A DNA stretch of 64,000 nt. It comes from Deltaproteobacteria bacterium (GTDB lineage: Bacteria; JAMCPX01). Of the stretch, positions 55,907-64,000 are shown piece after piece. The DNA lies in assembly GCA_023382265.1 (NCBI GenBank), contig JAMCPX010000007.1, positions 1 through 64,000 of the forward strand, read 5' to 3'. Position 1 is the stretch's first letter. Each line of letters starts with the position of its first letter. The position numbers and the translations under genes are program-made. Under the pieces are notes generated by a model. It was not told where the DNA came from, ran no database searches, and saw only the letters and a list, made by a program, of their open reading frames with translations.

Positions 55907-57017
55907 AGATATTGTTAAATCATTAAAACCATCACTCATAAACCTTTCTCATGATATATGGTCTCATCCTGAGATTGCACTTGAGGAGTTTCGAACAAGA
56001 GATGCGATATGCGATTACCTGAGCGCACATGGATTTAACATAAAAAAGTCTATCGGCGGCATTAACACATCATTTATCGCAACTTACGGGCATAAGCCAC
56101 ATCCTGCAATAGCATACCTTTCAGAAATGGATGCATTGCCCGAACTGGGCCACGCATGCGGTCATAATGTTAATGCCTGTATAAGCGCTGGTGCTGCTGT
56201 TGCATTGTCAAAATCGGTAAACAAGGATAAATGTACGATTGCTGTTATAGGCACGCCTGCAGAGGAAATAGGATTCGGAAAACCAGAGCTTATAAGGCAT
56301 GGGATTTTTAAGCCTTTTGATGCCGCTATTATGAGCCATGCTTCAACAAAACGCATGAGCTTTAGATGCATGCTTGCACTCAAAAAGGTAAAGATAAGTT
56401 TTAAAGGAAAGTCCGCACATGCTGCTTCGTATCCGGAGCAGGGTAAAGATGCGCTGTCCGCCCTTATCCTAACAATAAACAATATCAATGCAAAACGTTC
56501 TATGTTTAAACCTTACATGCATGCAAATTTCATAATCACACGCGGAGGTACGGCACCAAACATAATACCCGATTTTGCGGAAGCTTATTATTATGTAAGG
56601 GCTAAAGATCTTAAAGAGCTTGATGAGCTTATGGAGCATGTAAGGACGGCTGTAAAGGGCGCTGGACTTGCAACAGGTACAAAATATAATATTATAGAAC
56701 AGGGTTACACACAGTATCCCTTCAAAATAAATAACGCACTTGTTAGGGTTTATGATGATGTGCTTAAAGAGCTTGGGCTAAAAAAGACCCGGACTGATCC
56801 CTGCGAAGGAATGGGGTCGTCCGATATAGGTAATCTTTCTTATATTATACCCACATTGCATGCAAGTACTCCCATAGGAAAGGATGCACACATCCATACG
56901 AATGAATTTAAGACGCTTGCCGTTTCAAAAACTGCTGACAGCGGCATATTAGAAGGTGCTACCACACTTGGTATGACAGGCTGCAAGATCATAAATAACC
57001 CGGGGTTATTATCTTAA
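55872..57017 (+). CDS. M20-family metal-dependent amidohydrolase, second copy
   Basis: A 381-residue paralogue of the enzyme at 24526-25653 with the same motifs: YLSEMDALPELGHACGHNVNACIS, TPAEEIGFGKPELIRHGIF, and late GMGSSDIGNLSYIIPTLHA. It should hydrolyse N-acyl or aminoacyl-amide bonds with two metal ions. It starts 35 bases inside pyrK, with ATG 55872 the first possible start and a TTG at 55890 as alternative. It meets the nuoN gene tail to tail with a nine-base overlap. Confidence 0.86.
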   Translation: MQRTLTLKTTIKDIVKSLKPSLINLSHDIWSHPEIALEEFRTRDAICDYLSAHGFNIKKSIGGINTSFIATYGHKPHPAIAYLSEMDALPELGHACGHNVNACISAGAAVALSKSVNKDKCTIAVIGTPAEEIGFGKPELIRHGIFKPFDAAIMSHASTKRMSFRCMLALKKVKISFKGKSAHAASYPEQGKDALSALILTINNINAKRSMFKPYMHANFIITRGGTAPNIIPDFAEAYYYVRAKDLKELDELMEHVRTAVKGAGLATGTKYNIIEQGYTQYPFKINNALVRVYDDVLKELGLKKTRTDPCEGMGSSDIGNLSYIIPTLHASTPIGKDAHIHTNEFKTLAVSKTADSGILEGATTLGMTGCKIINNPGLLS

Positions 57018-58454
57018 CAACGAATTTATAGATTGGACTGCAATATGTATCAGTTCAGAAGGCAATATGCCAAATTGAAAAACACCCCATATTGCTATAA
57101 TTATGCCTATCGATATGCCTGCCGGTACCGGAGTCTGTGTCTGAATCTCCGGTTCTTCAAAATACATTGCATAAACGACCCGCAAATAATAGTAAAGCGA
57201 TATTATGCTTGTAAATATACCAAAGATTGCGAGCCCGATATAACCGTTACTTATGGCCGCACTGAATACGTAGAATTTTGCCAGAAACCCTGCTGTAGGA
57301 GGTATTCCTGAAAGTGATAAAAGGAAGATAGCCATCATAAGACTAATTACCGGATGCGTTTTTGAAAGACCACTGTAATCGGAAAGCTCATTACCCGTCC
57401 CATCCTTCTTTTCAAGGTATGTAACAATTGCAAATGCACCCGTTGTTGTAAACGTATATGCAATAAGATAAAATATGGCTGCCGACATCCCGTAAACACT
57501 GCCGGAGACAAGTCCAACCACAATATACCCTGCATGTGCAATGCTTGAATATGCCAGCATACGTTTTACATTCTTTTGTGAGATTGCAACAACATTACCC
57601 ACAAGCATTGTCAATGCACTTAAAACCCATAGTGCATCCGATACTGGTACTTTATAAACATTGAACACTATGATCACAAGTTTTATAATTGCCGCAAAAC
57701 TCGCGGTCTTTACAGCGGTTGCCATAAACCCTGTAACAGGTGCAGGAGCACCTTCATAGGCATCGGGTGCCCATGCGTGGAATGGAACGACCGCAACCTT
57801 GAATCCTAGACCTATTAATATGAATGTAATGCCGCCCATCATGATGATGTTGGTCATCAAATCCTGTCTTGCGGTAAGAGACTTTGCAATAAGATAAAGA
57901 TTGGTGGTACCCAGTACGCTATAAACAAGTGCTATACCGTATAATAAAAATGCTGTTGCATAAGCTCCAAGAAGAAGATATTTCATTGAGCCTTCAAGGC
58001 TTGCACTTCTATCCCTTGTAAAACCAACAAGAGGATACACAGAAAAACTCATAAGCTCAAGCCCGAGGACAAGAACGATCATGTTTGTCGCAGAAATTAT
58101 AAACATCATCCCGAGAATTGCACTTAAGATAAGGATGTAAAAATGGCCGCCGTCGGGCTCAAACCTATCCACATAATCCAATGAAACTAATATCGTTATA
58201 ACACCAGACAGCATAACAATCATAAATAGTATAAGAGAAAACTCATCAATAGCGATCATGTTTGAAAATCCCATAATCTTATTACCCCAGAGATATATGG
58301 AAGTCCCCATACCCGTTAATATGCCGAGCACGGCTATTATACCTACAGCTAATTTTCTGCCCTCTGTAAAAGCGTCAAACATGGAAACTATAAAAAGCGT
58401 TACTACAATAACAAGTTCCGGAAGGATGGCAGTAAGATTCATTTGTCCCATCAT
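57009..58454 (-). CDS. nuoN: NADH-quinone oxidoreductase subunit N
   Basis: A 481-residue antiporter-like subunit with about 14 membrane segments. The conserved region with catalytic Lys and His is seen in FKVAVVPFHAWAPDAYEGAPAPVTGFMATAVK, followed by NVKRMLAYSSIAHAGYIVVGL. It is one of three proton channels of complex I and the last gene of the nuo operon. It converges on the M20 gene without a visible terminator. Confidence 0.96.
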   Translation of the reverse strand: MMGQMNLTAILPELVIVVTLFIVSMFDAFTEGRKLAVGIIAVLGILTGMGTSIYLWGNKIMGFSNMIAIDEFSLILFMIVMLSGVITILVSLDYVDRFEPDGGHFYILILSAILGMMFIISATNMIVLVLGLELMSFSVYPLVGFTRDRSASLEGSMKYLLLGAYATAFLLYGIALVYSVLGTTNLYLIAKSLTARQDLMTNIIMMGGITFILIGLGFKVAVVPFHAWAPDAYEGAPAPVTGFMATAVKTASFAAIIKLVIIVFNVYKVPVSDALWVLSALTMLVGNVVAISQKNVKRMLAYSSIAHAGYIVVGLVSGSVYGMSAAIFYLIAYTFTTTGAFAIVTYLEKKDGTGNELSDYSGLSKTHPVISLMMAIFLLSLSGIPPTAGFLAKFYVFSAAISNGYIGLAIFGIFTSIISLYYYLRVVYAMYFEEPEIQTQTPVPAGISIGIIIAIWGVFQFGILPSELIHIAVQSINSLLR

Positions 58455-58455
58455 T

Positions 58456-60033
58456 TTATTTCATCCTCTCCTGCATCCTGATCTGTGGAGGCTGAACCGG
58501 TACCGGTTGAATCACTTGCTGATTCTGAATCTGCAGTGGTTGAGCAAATGGTTTTGGTTTGACATACTCAATATAAGACCTGCTTGCATTGTTTATAATT
58601 TTTAAAAATGGCTTCGGATAAACGCCAATCCATACAATCATTACGAGGATAGGAAGCATAACTATAATCTCCCTTATACCCAAATCCTTCAGCCCTTCGT
58701 TTTTTTCATTCTTTATCTTACCAAAGAAAACTTTTTGATATGTTCTTAACATATAAACAGCGCCAAGCACAACACCAGTGCCTGCAAATACAGCATAAAC
58801 AGGCTTATCGAGAAATGATCCGATGAGTATCAGAAACTCGCCCACGAAACCATTCAATCCGGGCAACCCGATGGATGATAAGGTTACAATCATAAAGATT
58901 GTGGCAAACACGGGCATTACTTTTGCAATACCGCCGAACTCCGATATCTCTCTCGTGTGCCTGCGCTCATATATCATACCCACGAGCAAGAACAATGCCC
59001 CTGTTGAAAGTCCATGATTTATCATCTGCAACACGGCTCCATCAACGCTCTGCATATTAAGGGCAACAAGCCCAAGCATGACAAATCCAAGATGACTAAC
59101 AGAGGAGTATGCAACAAGTTTTTTTATGTCAGTCTGCATCATAGCAACAAGCGCACCATAAATAATTCCTATAATGGCGAGTATTGCTATGTACGGCAGG
59201 AATATGGCTGCTGCCTGCGGGAACAAGGGCATTGCAAGCCTCATATAACCATAGGTTCCCATCTTAAGTAAAACACCCGCAAGTATAACACTGCCGCCTG
59301 TCGGTGCTTCAACATGCGCATCCGGCAGCCATGTGTGGAATGGAAACATTGGCACCTTGATCGCGAAAGAAAGAGCGAATGCGGCAAACAACCATACCTG
59401 AACACTGAGAGGCAGGTTTAATCCATACAGTTTTATTATATCAAATGTATAAATACCCGTCTGCCTTCCGTATGCATAGTATAGATAGATTATCGCTATA
59501 AGCATCAACAAACTGCCAAACATGGTATAGATAAAGAACTTTACTGCAGCGTATATCCTTCTCGGACCTCCCCATATACCAATTATCAAGTACATCGGTA
59601 TAAGCATTGCCTCCCAGAACATATAGAAGAGTATGAGATCAAATGCTGCAAAGACACCAAGCATGCCTGTTTCAAGTACTAAAAACCAGAGGTAATACTC
59701 CTTTTCTCTGTTTTTTATGTAAGACCATGATCCAAGTATAACAATCGGCGTAAGAAAGGTTGTCAGTAACAACAATAAAAGACTTAAGCCGTCTACACCG
59801 ACATGATAGTTTATATTATACGCACCTATCCATGAGTGTCTCTCCACAAGCTGGAGTCCTATCTGTGCCGGATTAAACCAATGTACAAGGAATAAAGACA
59901 ATATAAAATTGACAAGCGATATTATCAGGGCATACCACCTTATCATTGTTTTGCCATTTATTATTGCACCGGCTATTGCTCCGATCAGCGGTAAGAAAAT
60001 TATTATCGTAAGTATATGAGACTTCAATTCCAT
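58456..60033 (-). CDS. nuoM: NADH-quinone oxidoreductase subunit M
   Basis: A 525-residue antiporter-like subunit. Key segments are [21 protein letters not shown] with the conserved Glu, [39 protein letters not shown] and [19 protein letters not shown]. The C-terminal 35 residues form a Gln/Pro-rich tail ([20 protein letters not shown]) not usual in NuoM. One base separates it from nuoN. Confidence 0.96.
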   Translation of the reverse strand: MELKSHILTIIIFLPLIGAIAGAIINGKTMIRWYALIISLVNFILSLFLVHWFNPAQIGLQLVERHSWIGAYNINYHVGVDGLSLLLLLLTTFLTPIVILGSWSYIKNREKEYYLWFLVLETGMLGVFAAFDLILFYMFWEAMLIPMYLIIGIWGGPRRIYAAVKFFIYTMFGSLLMLIAIIYLYYAYGRQTGIYTFDIIKLYGLNLPLSVQVWLFAAFALSFAIKVPMFPFHTWLPDAHVEAPTGGSVILAGVLLKMGTYGYMRLAMPLFPQAAAIFLPYIAILAIIGIIYGALVAMMQTDIKKLVAYSSVSHLGFVMLGLVALNMQSVDGAVLQMINHGLSTGALFLLVGMIYERRHTREISEFGGIAKVMPVFATIFMIVTLSSIGLPGLNGFVGEFLILIGSFLDKPVYAVFAGTGVVLGAVYMLRTYQKVFFGKIKNEKNEGLKDLGIREIIVMLPILVMIVWIGVYPKPFLKIINNASRSYIEYVKPKPFAQPLQIQNQQVIQPVPVQPPQIRMQERMK

Positions 60034-60039
60034 ATCATC

Positions 60040-61977
60040 CTACCTCAACACAAAGTATGCAAACAATGCAAAAACACCAACCAAAAATACGAGTACGTAT
60101 ATCTGGAAATCACCTGTCTGAATCTTTTTTAGTTTTGAAGATGTCCATTTTGTAATCGCAGCTGAGCCATTTACAGTACCGTCCACGATCCATACATCGA
60201 AGAACCTCCATAGAATATTTTCCGATAACCACATCATGGGCTGTATAATAATTGCATTGTATATCTCATCGACATAGTATTTGTTTAACAGCAAAGTGTA
60301 TAAACCGTCCGAGCCTTGTGCGATCTTCTTTGCGGTATCTCCTTTTGTCTTAATGTATATAAACCATGCCATAAATAATCCTGCAAAAGCCATGATAATA
60401 GAGCCAATCATAAGGAATGATTCTATTGATACACCCGCTTCAGGTACCGCTGCATTATTGAATACCGGTGCAAGATAATTGGCGAAGAGATCAGAGTTGT
60501 TCCATCCAAAAATATGCCCGAGGAGCGGGGGTATGCCAATATACCCGCCTATAACGGAAAGAACGGCAAGGACGATTAAAGGTATTGTCATGATCCCCGG
60601 CGATTCATGAATATGTTCCTGTACATGGTGATCAGCCCTGCTCTCTCCATAGAATGTCATATAAACAAGCCTGAATATGTAAAAGGCCGTTAAAAGTGCT
60701 GTTATGAATCCAAGTGCCCAGACCACAGTGTGCCCTGATGTATAAGCTGCCGATAGTATACTGTCTTTACTGAAAAATCCCGAAAGACCGGGGATACCCG
60801 ATATTGCAAGGGCTGCTGCAAGAAATGCTGCATGGGTAACTGGGATTTTGTTTTTTAGACCGCCCATCTTTCTCATATCCTGTTCACCGGACATGGCGTG
60901 GATCACACTGCCTGCTCCGAGAAAGAGTAATGCCTTAAAAAATGCATGTGTCATAAGATGGAATATCCCTGCGCTAAACGCACCTACACCTACACCAATA
61001 AACATATATCCGATCTGGCTAATCGTAGAATATGCAAGTACGCGTTTTATATCATTCTGGACAAGCCCTATGGTTGCTGCATAGAGTGCTGTTAATCCGC
61101 CCACCACAGCGACTACTTCAAGAGCAAAAGGAGCAAGCTGATACAAAAAGTTCATTCTTGCTATCATATAAACACCCGCCGTTACCATTGTTGCTGCATG
61201 GATCAATGCACTCACAGGCGTAGGGCCTTCCATCGCATCCGGCAGCCACACATAGAGAGGCAGCTGTGCAGACTTCCCGGTTGCACCAAAAAATAAGAGT
61301 ATACCCACGATCGTTAATATCTGAGGTGAGATAAGGTTTATGTGTGCTTGCATTGTTCTAAAATCAAATGTATAAATGCCCTTTGATGCAAACGCCGATG
61401 CAAGCAAAAATAAACCCAATAGAAATCCATAGTCTCCAACCCTGTTTGTTATAAATGCCTTTTTACCCGCATTGGCTGCAGAGTCTTTTTCATACCAGAA
61501 TCCTATTAACAGGTATGAGCATAAACCCACCCCCTCCCATCCGACAAACATGAGTACGATATTTGACGATAGGACAAGAAGCAGCATTGAGAACATAAAC
61601 AAGTTCAGGTATGCAAAGTACCTTGCGTATCCCTTGTCCTCATGCATGTAACCCACAGAATATACATGAATCAAGAACCCAACCCCAGTTACAACAAGTG
61701 CCATCACTGAACTGAGTTGATCAAACATAAGTTTAAAATCAATAGTAAGTGAGCCTGCATTTATCCATGTATAAACATGATCAACCAAAAGCCTCTGCTC
61801 GGCAGGCATACCCAATAGAATAAAGAACAGGTAAGACGAGGTTAAAAAGCTCAACAGAATGGCTGTACTGGCGACCCATGAAACAGCCTTATTGCCGAGC
61901 CTTTTGCCGATCATGCCGTTTATTACAAACCCGAGGAGCGGGAATATCAAAATATATCTTATAATGTTCAGTTCCAT
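60040..61977 (-). CDS. nuoL: NADH-quinone oxidoreductase subunit L
   Basis: A 645-residue subunit with about 16 membrane segments and the long lateral helix at the C-terminus. Motifs: FVGWEGVGLCSYLLIGFWYEK, GKSAQLPLYVWLPDAMEGPTPVSALIHAATMVTAGVY, and NDIKRVLAYSTISQIGYMFIG. It is the most distal proton channel of the membrane arm. The size is normal. nuoM follows after six bases. Confidence 0.96.
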   Translation of the reverse strand: MELNIIRYILIFPLLGFVINGMIGKRLGNKAVSWVASTAILLSFLTSSYLFFILLGMPAEQRLLVDHVYTWINAGSLTIDFKLMFDQLSSVMALVVTGVGFLIHVYSVGYMHEDKGYARYFAYLNLFMFSMLLLVLSSNIVLMFVGWEGVGLCSYLLIGFWYEKDSAANAGKKAFITNRVGDYGFLLGLFLLASAFASKGIYTFDFRTMQAHINLISPQILTIVGILLFFGATGKSAQLPLYVWLPDAMEGPTPVSALIHAATMVTAGVYMIARMNFLYQLAPFALEVVAVVGGLTALYAATIGLVQNDIKRVLAYSTISQIGYMFIGVGVGAFSAGIFHLMTHAFFKALLFLGAGSVIHAMSGEQDMRKMGGLKNKIPVTHAAFLAAALAISGIPGLSGFFSKDSILSAAYTSGHTVVWALGFITALLTAFYIFRLVYMTFYGESRADHHVQEHIHESPGIMTIPLIVLAVLSVIGGYIGIPPLLGHIFGWNNSDLFANYLAPVFNNAAVPEAGVSIESFLMIGSIIMAFAGLFMAWFIYIKTKGDTAKKIAQGSDGLYTLLLNKYYVDEIYNAIIIQPMMWLSENILWRFFDVWIVDGTVNGSAAITKWTSSKLKKIQTGDFQIYVLVFLVGVFALFAYFVLR

Positions 61978-61981
61978 TGTA

Positions 61982-62281
61982 TTACCATTTTAACTGCTTT
62001 AGATCGTCGATTTTCAGCATGCCGGATGTTTTATAAATCCTTACAAGAAGCGCCAGGGCTATTGCTGTTTCTGCTGCCGCAATGGTTATCACCATTATTA
62101 CAAATATCTGTCCGTCCAGTGTGTGCAGGTACTTTGATACAGATACAAACAGGATGTTTACGGCATTAAGCATGAGCTCAAGAGAAACAAGCATAATGAT
62201 AATATTCCTGCGCATTGCAACACCTATCATCCCTATTACGAAAAGGATGAAACTTAAAATAACGAGCATCTGATAACTCAT
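61982..62281 (-). CDS. nuoK: NADH-quinone oxidoreductase subunit K
   Basis: A 99-residue membrane subunit with three segments and the two conserved Glu: NIIIMLVSLELMLNAVNILFV (Glu about 35) and ITIAAAETAIALALLVRIYK (Glu about 70). It forms part of the fourth proton path. It overlaps nuoJ by four bases. Confidence 0.96.
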   Translation of the reverse strand: MSYQMLVILSFILFVIGMIGVAMRRNIIIMLVSLELMLNAVNILFVSVSKYLHTLDGQIFVIMVITIAAAETAIALALLVRIYKTSGMLKIDDLKQLKW

Positions 62282-62781
62282 TGATCCCTCTTCTTTTTTA
62301 TAAATGTAAGTGCGCCAAATATACCCACAAGCAGCACAAATGATGCAAGTTCAAAAGGTAAAAGATAATATTTAAGCAGGCTAAACCCGATATTCTGTGC
62401 AGAGCCGAATCCACTTATCACAAAACCCTCGGGCATCTTAAAGACGGCCCGTGCCATGTAGAACCCTATTACCGCTATAAGCATTATTATAAGATAAGAC
62501 GCTATAGAGGCAGGTTTAAATTTAATAAATGCGTGATCAGATTTCCTTAAATTAAACATCATTATAACAAAGAGGAATAGAATAAGCATCGCTCCAACAT
62601 ACACTATGATCTGAACGGCGGCTAAAAATGGTGCATCAAGCAGGATAAAAACAAAAGCGGTTAAAAAGAAAGAAACACCCATTGAGAGAGTACTGTAAAG
62701 AGGATTGGTAGATAGAATGGCATACAGATAGGATAAGATCAGCAGCACCGACAGAATATACATTAAAACGGTACCTATCAT
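62278..62781 (-). CDS. nuoJ: NADH-quinone oxidoreductase subunit J
   Basis: A 167-residue membrane subunit with five segments. The conserved part FVFILLDAPFLAAVQIIVYVGAMLILFLFVIMMFN contains the hinge glycine-tyrosine area (YVGA) needed for coupling. It overlaps nuoI and nuoK by four bases on each side. Confidence 0.95.
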   Translation of the reverse strand: MIGTVLMYILSVLLILSYLYAILSTNPLYSTLSMGVSFFLTAFVFILLDAPFLAAVQIIVYVGAMLILFLFVIMMFNLRKSDHAFIKFKPASIASYLIIMLIAVIGFYMARAVFKMPEGFVISGFGSAQNIGFSLLKYYLLPFELASFVLLVGIFGALTFIKKKRDQ

Positions 62782-63308
62782 TTTGCCACCATCCTCAGGT
62801 CGGTTTTTTGCAGAACTAACTTTGGCCGCTGTTCCGCCACAAGACTATAAAAATCTGTCATGATTATTGCATTCTCGGGACACGCTTCAACACAGTATCC
62901 ACAGTATGCACATCTTGTAAGATCAACCTCAAAAATTTTTGGGCTTCTCTCTTTTCTCGGATCCGGGGATTCTTCCGGCTCAATATATATCGCAAAAAAA
63001 GGACATACAGTTTCGCACATCTTGCACGCAACGCATCGTCCGAGATCTCCGTCTACAACAAGAGCGTGCTTGCCTCTAAAATCCGTTGTAAGTTCTATCC
63101 TTTCAACGAACTCCTGAGCATCCTTATCCATTACCTTTATTATGCTTCTTCTCTGTCCTCTAATTTCAAGTCTCTCTTCGGGATAGTTTATTGCAAATTT
63201 CTTTCTTCTGAAGAAGTGTGTAATTGTAACACCAAGTCCCTTTATAATCTCAATGAGATAAACGGCTTCCTTAAATTTATATCTTTTTTTATCTGTCTGA
63301 TTTACCAT
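62778..63308 (-). CDS. nuoI: NADH-quinone oxidoreductase subunit I
   Basis: A 176-residue protein with two [4Fe-4S] motifs, CVACKMCETVCP (about residue 92) and CAYCGYCVEACP (about 132), which hold the N6a and N6b clusters leading electrons to N2. The N-terminal amphipathic part anchors it to NuoH. It lies two bases after nuoH. Confidence 0.96.
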   Translation of the reverse strand: MVNQTDKKRYKFKEAVYLIEIIKGLGVTITHFFRRKKFAINYPEERLEIRGQRRSIIKVMDKDAQEFVERIELTTDFRGKHALVVDGDLGRCVACKMCETVCPFFAIYIEPEESPDPRKERSPKIFEVDLTRCAYCGYCVEACPENAIIMTDFYSLVAEQRPKLVLQKTDLRMVAK

Positions 63309-63310
63309 AT

Positions 63311-64000
63311 CTAAATAACCCTCAACATCATAAGAACGGCTGTTATAACGATGTTTAAAAGTGCAAGCGGGATTAATAGTTTCCAGCCAAGCGCTGTTAA
63401 TTGATCAAATCTGAATCTCGGCAGTGTCCATCTTATCCACAGGAATAAGAACAGGAAAAATACTGTCTTCACGACGAATGACAAAATCCGGAGTATCGCC
63501 ACAATCCAGTTCGGCATATATAAAATCCCGAGCTTTGGGAAAATAAAGCCTATGCTGTGAAGATAAGGTACCTGGTATCCGCCAAAGTAGAGTGTTGCAA
63601 GCAAGGCTGATGCTGTAATTATGTTTGCATATTCACCCATAAAAAAGAAAGCAAACTTCATACTTGAATACTCTGTATGATACCCGCCAACAAGTTCTGA
63701 TTCGGCTTCCGGCAGATCAAACGGGACTCTGTTTGTCTCCGCAAAAACGCTTACAATAAAAAGTATAAATCCAAGCGGCTGAACCAATATACCCCATTTC
63801 GGAATTACACCAAACCACAGATTACCCTGATACTGGGCAATTTTATTCAATTGTAATGAGCCGTAAACCATTATTATCCCTATCACAGATAGCCCCATTG
63901 CAATTTCGTAGCTTATAAATTGAGATGCCGATCTGAGCCCGCCAAGTAAAGAAAACTTGTTGTTTGACGACCAGCCTCCCATTATGATTCCGAATATCCC
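63311..64000 (-). CDS. nuoH: NADH-quinone oxidoreductase subunit H, 5' part outside window
   Basis: The frame is open to the window edge, so the first third of the gene is missing. The visible 229 residues include IIMGGWSSNNKFSLLGGLRSASQFISYEIAMGLS, and the quinone-site region ETNRVPFDLPEAESELVGGYHTEYSSMKFA, both hallmarks of NuoH. It links the quinone chamber with the membrane arm. The ATG at 63982 lies within the conserved core and is not the true start. Confidence 0.96.
   Translation of the reverse strand, partial: GIFGIIMGGWSSNNKFSLLGGLRSASQFISYEIAMGLSVIGIIMVYGSLQLNKIAQYQGNLWFGVIPKWGILVQPLGFILFIVSVFAETNRVPFDLPEAESELVGGYHTEYSSMKFAFFFMGEYANIITASALLATLYFGGYQVPYLHSIGFIFPKLGILYMPNWIVAILRILSFVVKTVFFLFLFLWIRWTLPRFRFDQLTALGWKLLIPLALLNIVITAVLMMLRVI

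Overview
The window is a chromosomal piece of a moderately AT-rich, Gram-negative-type bacterium. It carries proton-pumping complex I genes, a membrane H+-pyrophosphatase, type IV pilus retraction with c-di-GMP signalling, sigma-54 promoters with an NtrC-type regulator, a P-II protein, and a large radical-type acyl-CoA dehydratase activase. Together these suggest an anaerobic or facultative lineage of the Desulfobacterota (deltaproteobacterial) kind. This placement is inference; no rRNA or other decisive marker is present.

Region 1 (1-11900) is a complete type I CRISPR-Cas locus on the + strand: cas6 (3' end only), cas3 with a C-terminal HD domain, cas8, a Cst2/DevR-type cas7, cas5, cas4, cas1, cas2, a short leader, and an array of 21 repeats and 20 spacers. 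The order resembles the Myxococcus dev (MYXAN) operon. A DUF4258/DUF2283 toxin-antitoxin-like pair sits between cas5 and cas4, flanked by a 63-base relic copy of the cas4 5' region. Spacers 5 and 6 are overlapping opposite-strand picks from one target and expose a 5'-CCG PAM; other spacers translate to integrase, ankyrin-repeat and endolysin motifs. A 1.8-kb block of Mu-like phage head genes lies between the last array repeat and a detached 22nd repeat.

Region 2 (11900-16600) is a low-density stretch on the - strand: a START-like lipid-binding protein, an FMN-binding protein, a c-type cytochrome, a DUF1634/TauE permease pair, tRNA-Thr(CGU), a frameshifted antitoxin-like gene and a tRNA half-gene relic.

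Region 3 (16600-33500, - strand) holds the fused acyl-CoA dehydratase activase pair with its TetR regulator and a palindromic operator, tRNA-Gly(CCC), glnB behind a sigma-54-type promoter, tyrS, a ferredoxin, an M20 amidohydrolase, the translation cluster rpsB-tsf-pyrH-frr, a DEAD-box helicase, and an HD-GYP/CheY/MshEN/PilT operon behind a second sigma-54-type promoter.

Region 4 (33850-43650) holds a small membrane protein, a histidine kinase and NtrC-type regulator pair (a plausible activator of the neighbouring sigma-54 promoter), ligA, a bidirectional terminator, and a cation exchanger translationally coupled to a K+-independent H+-pyrophosphatase.

Region 5 (43966-57017, + strand) is a long, tightly packed housekeeping run: sufS-sufU, thiM-thiE, a UbiA prenyltransferase, a solitary Dam-type methylase, DedA, rnc, ribE-ribBA-ribH, nusB, a free-standing M17-peptidase N-domain, fabH, rimI, pyrK and a second M20 amidohydrolase.

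Region 6 (57009-64000, - strand) is the distal complex I operon nuoH(partial)-I-J-K-L-M-N.
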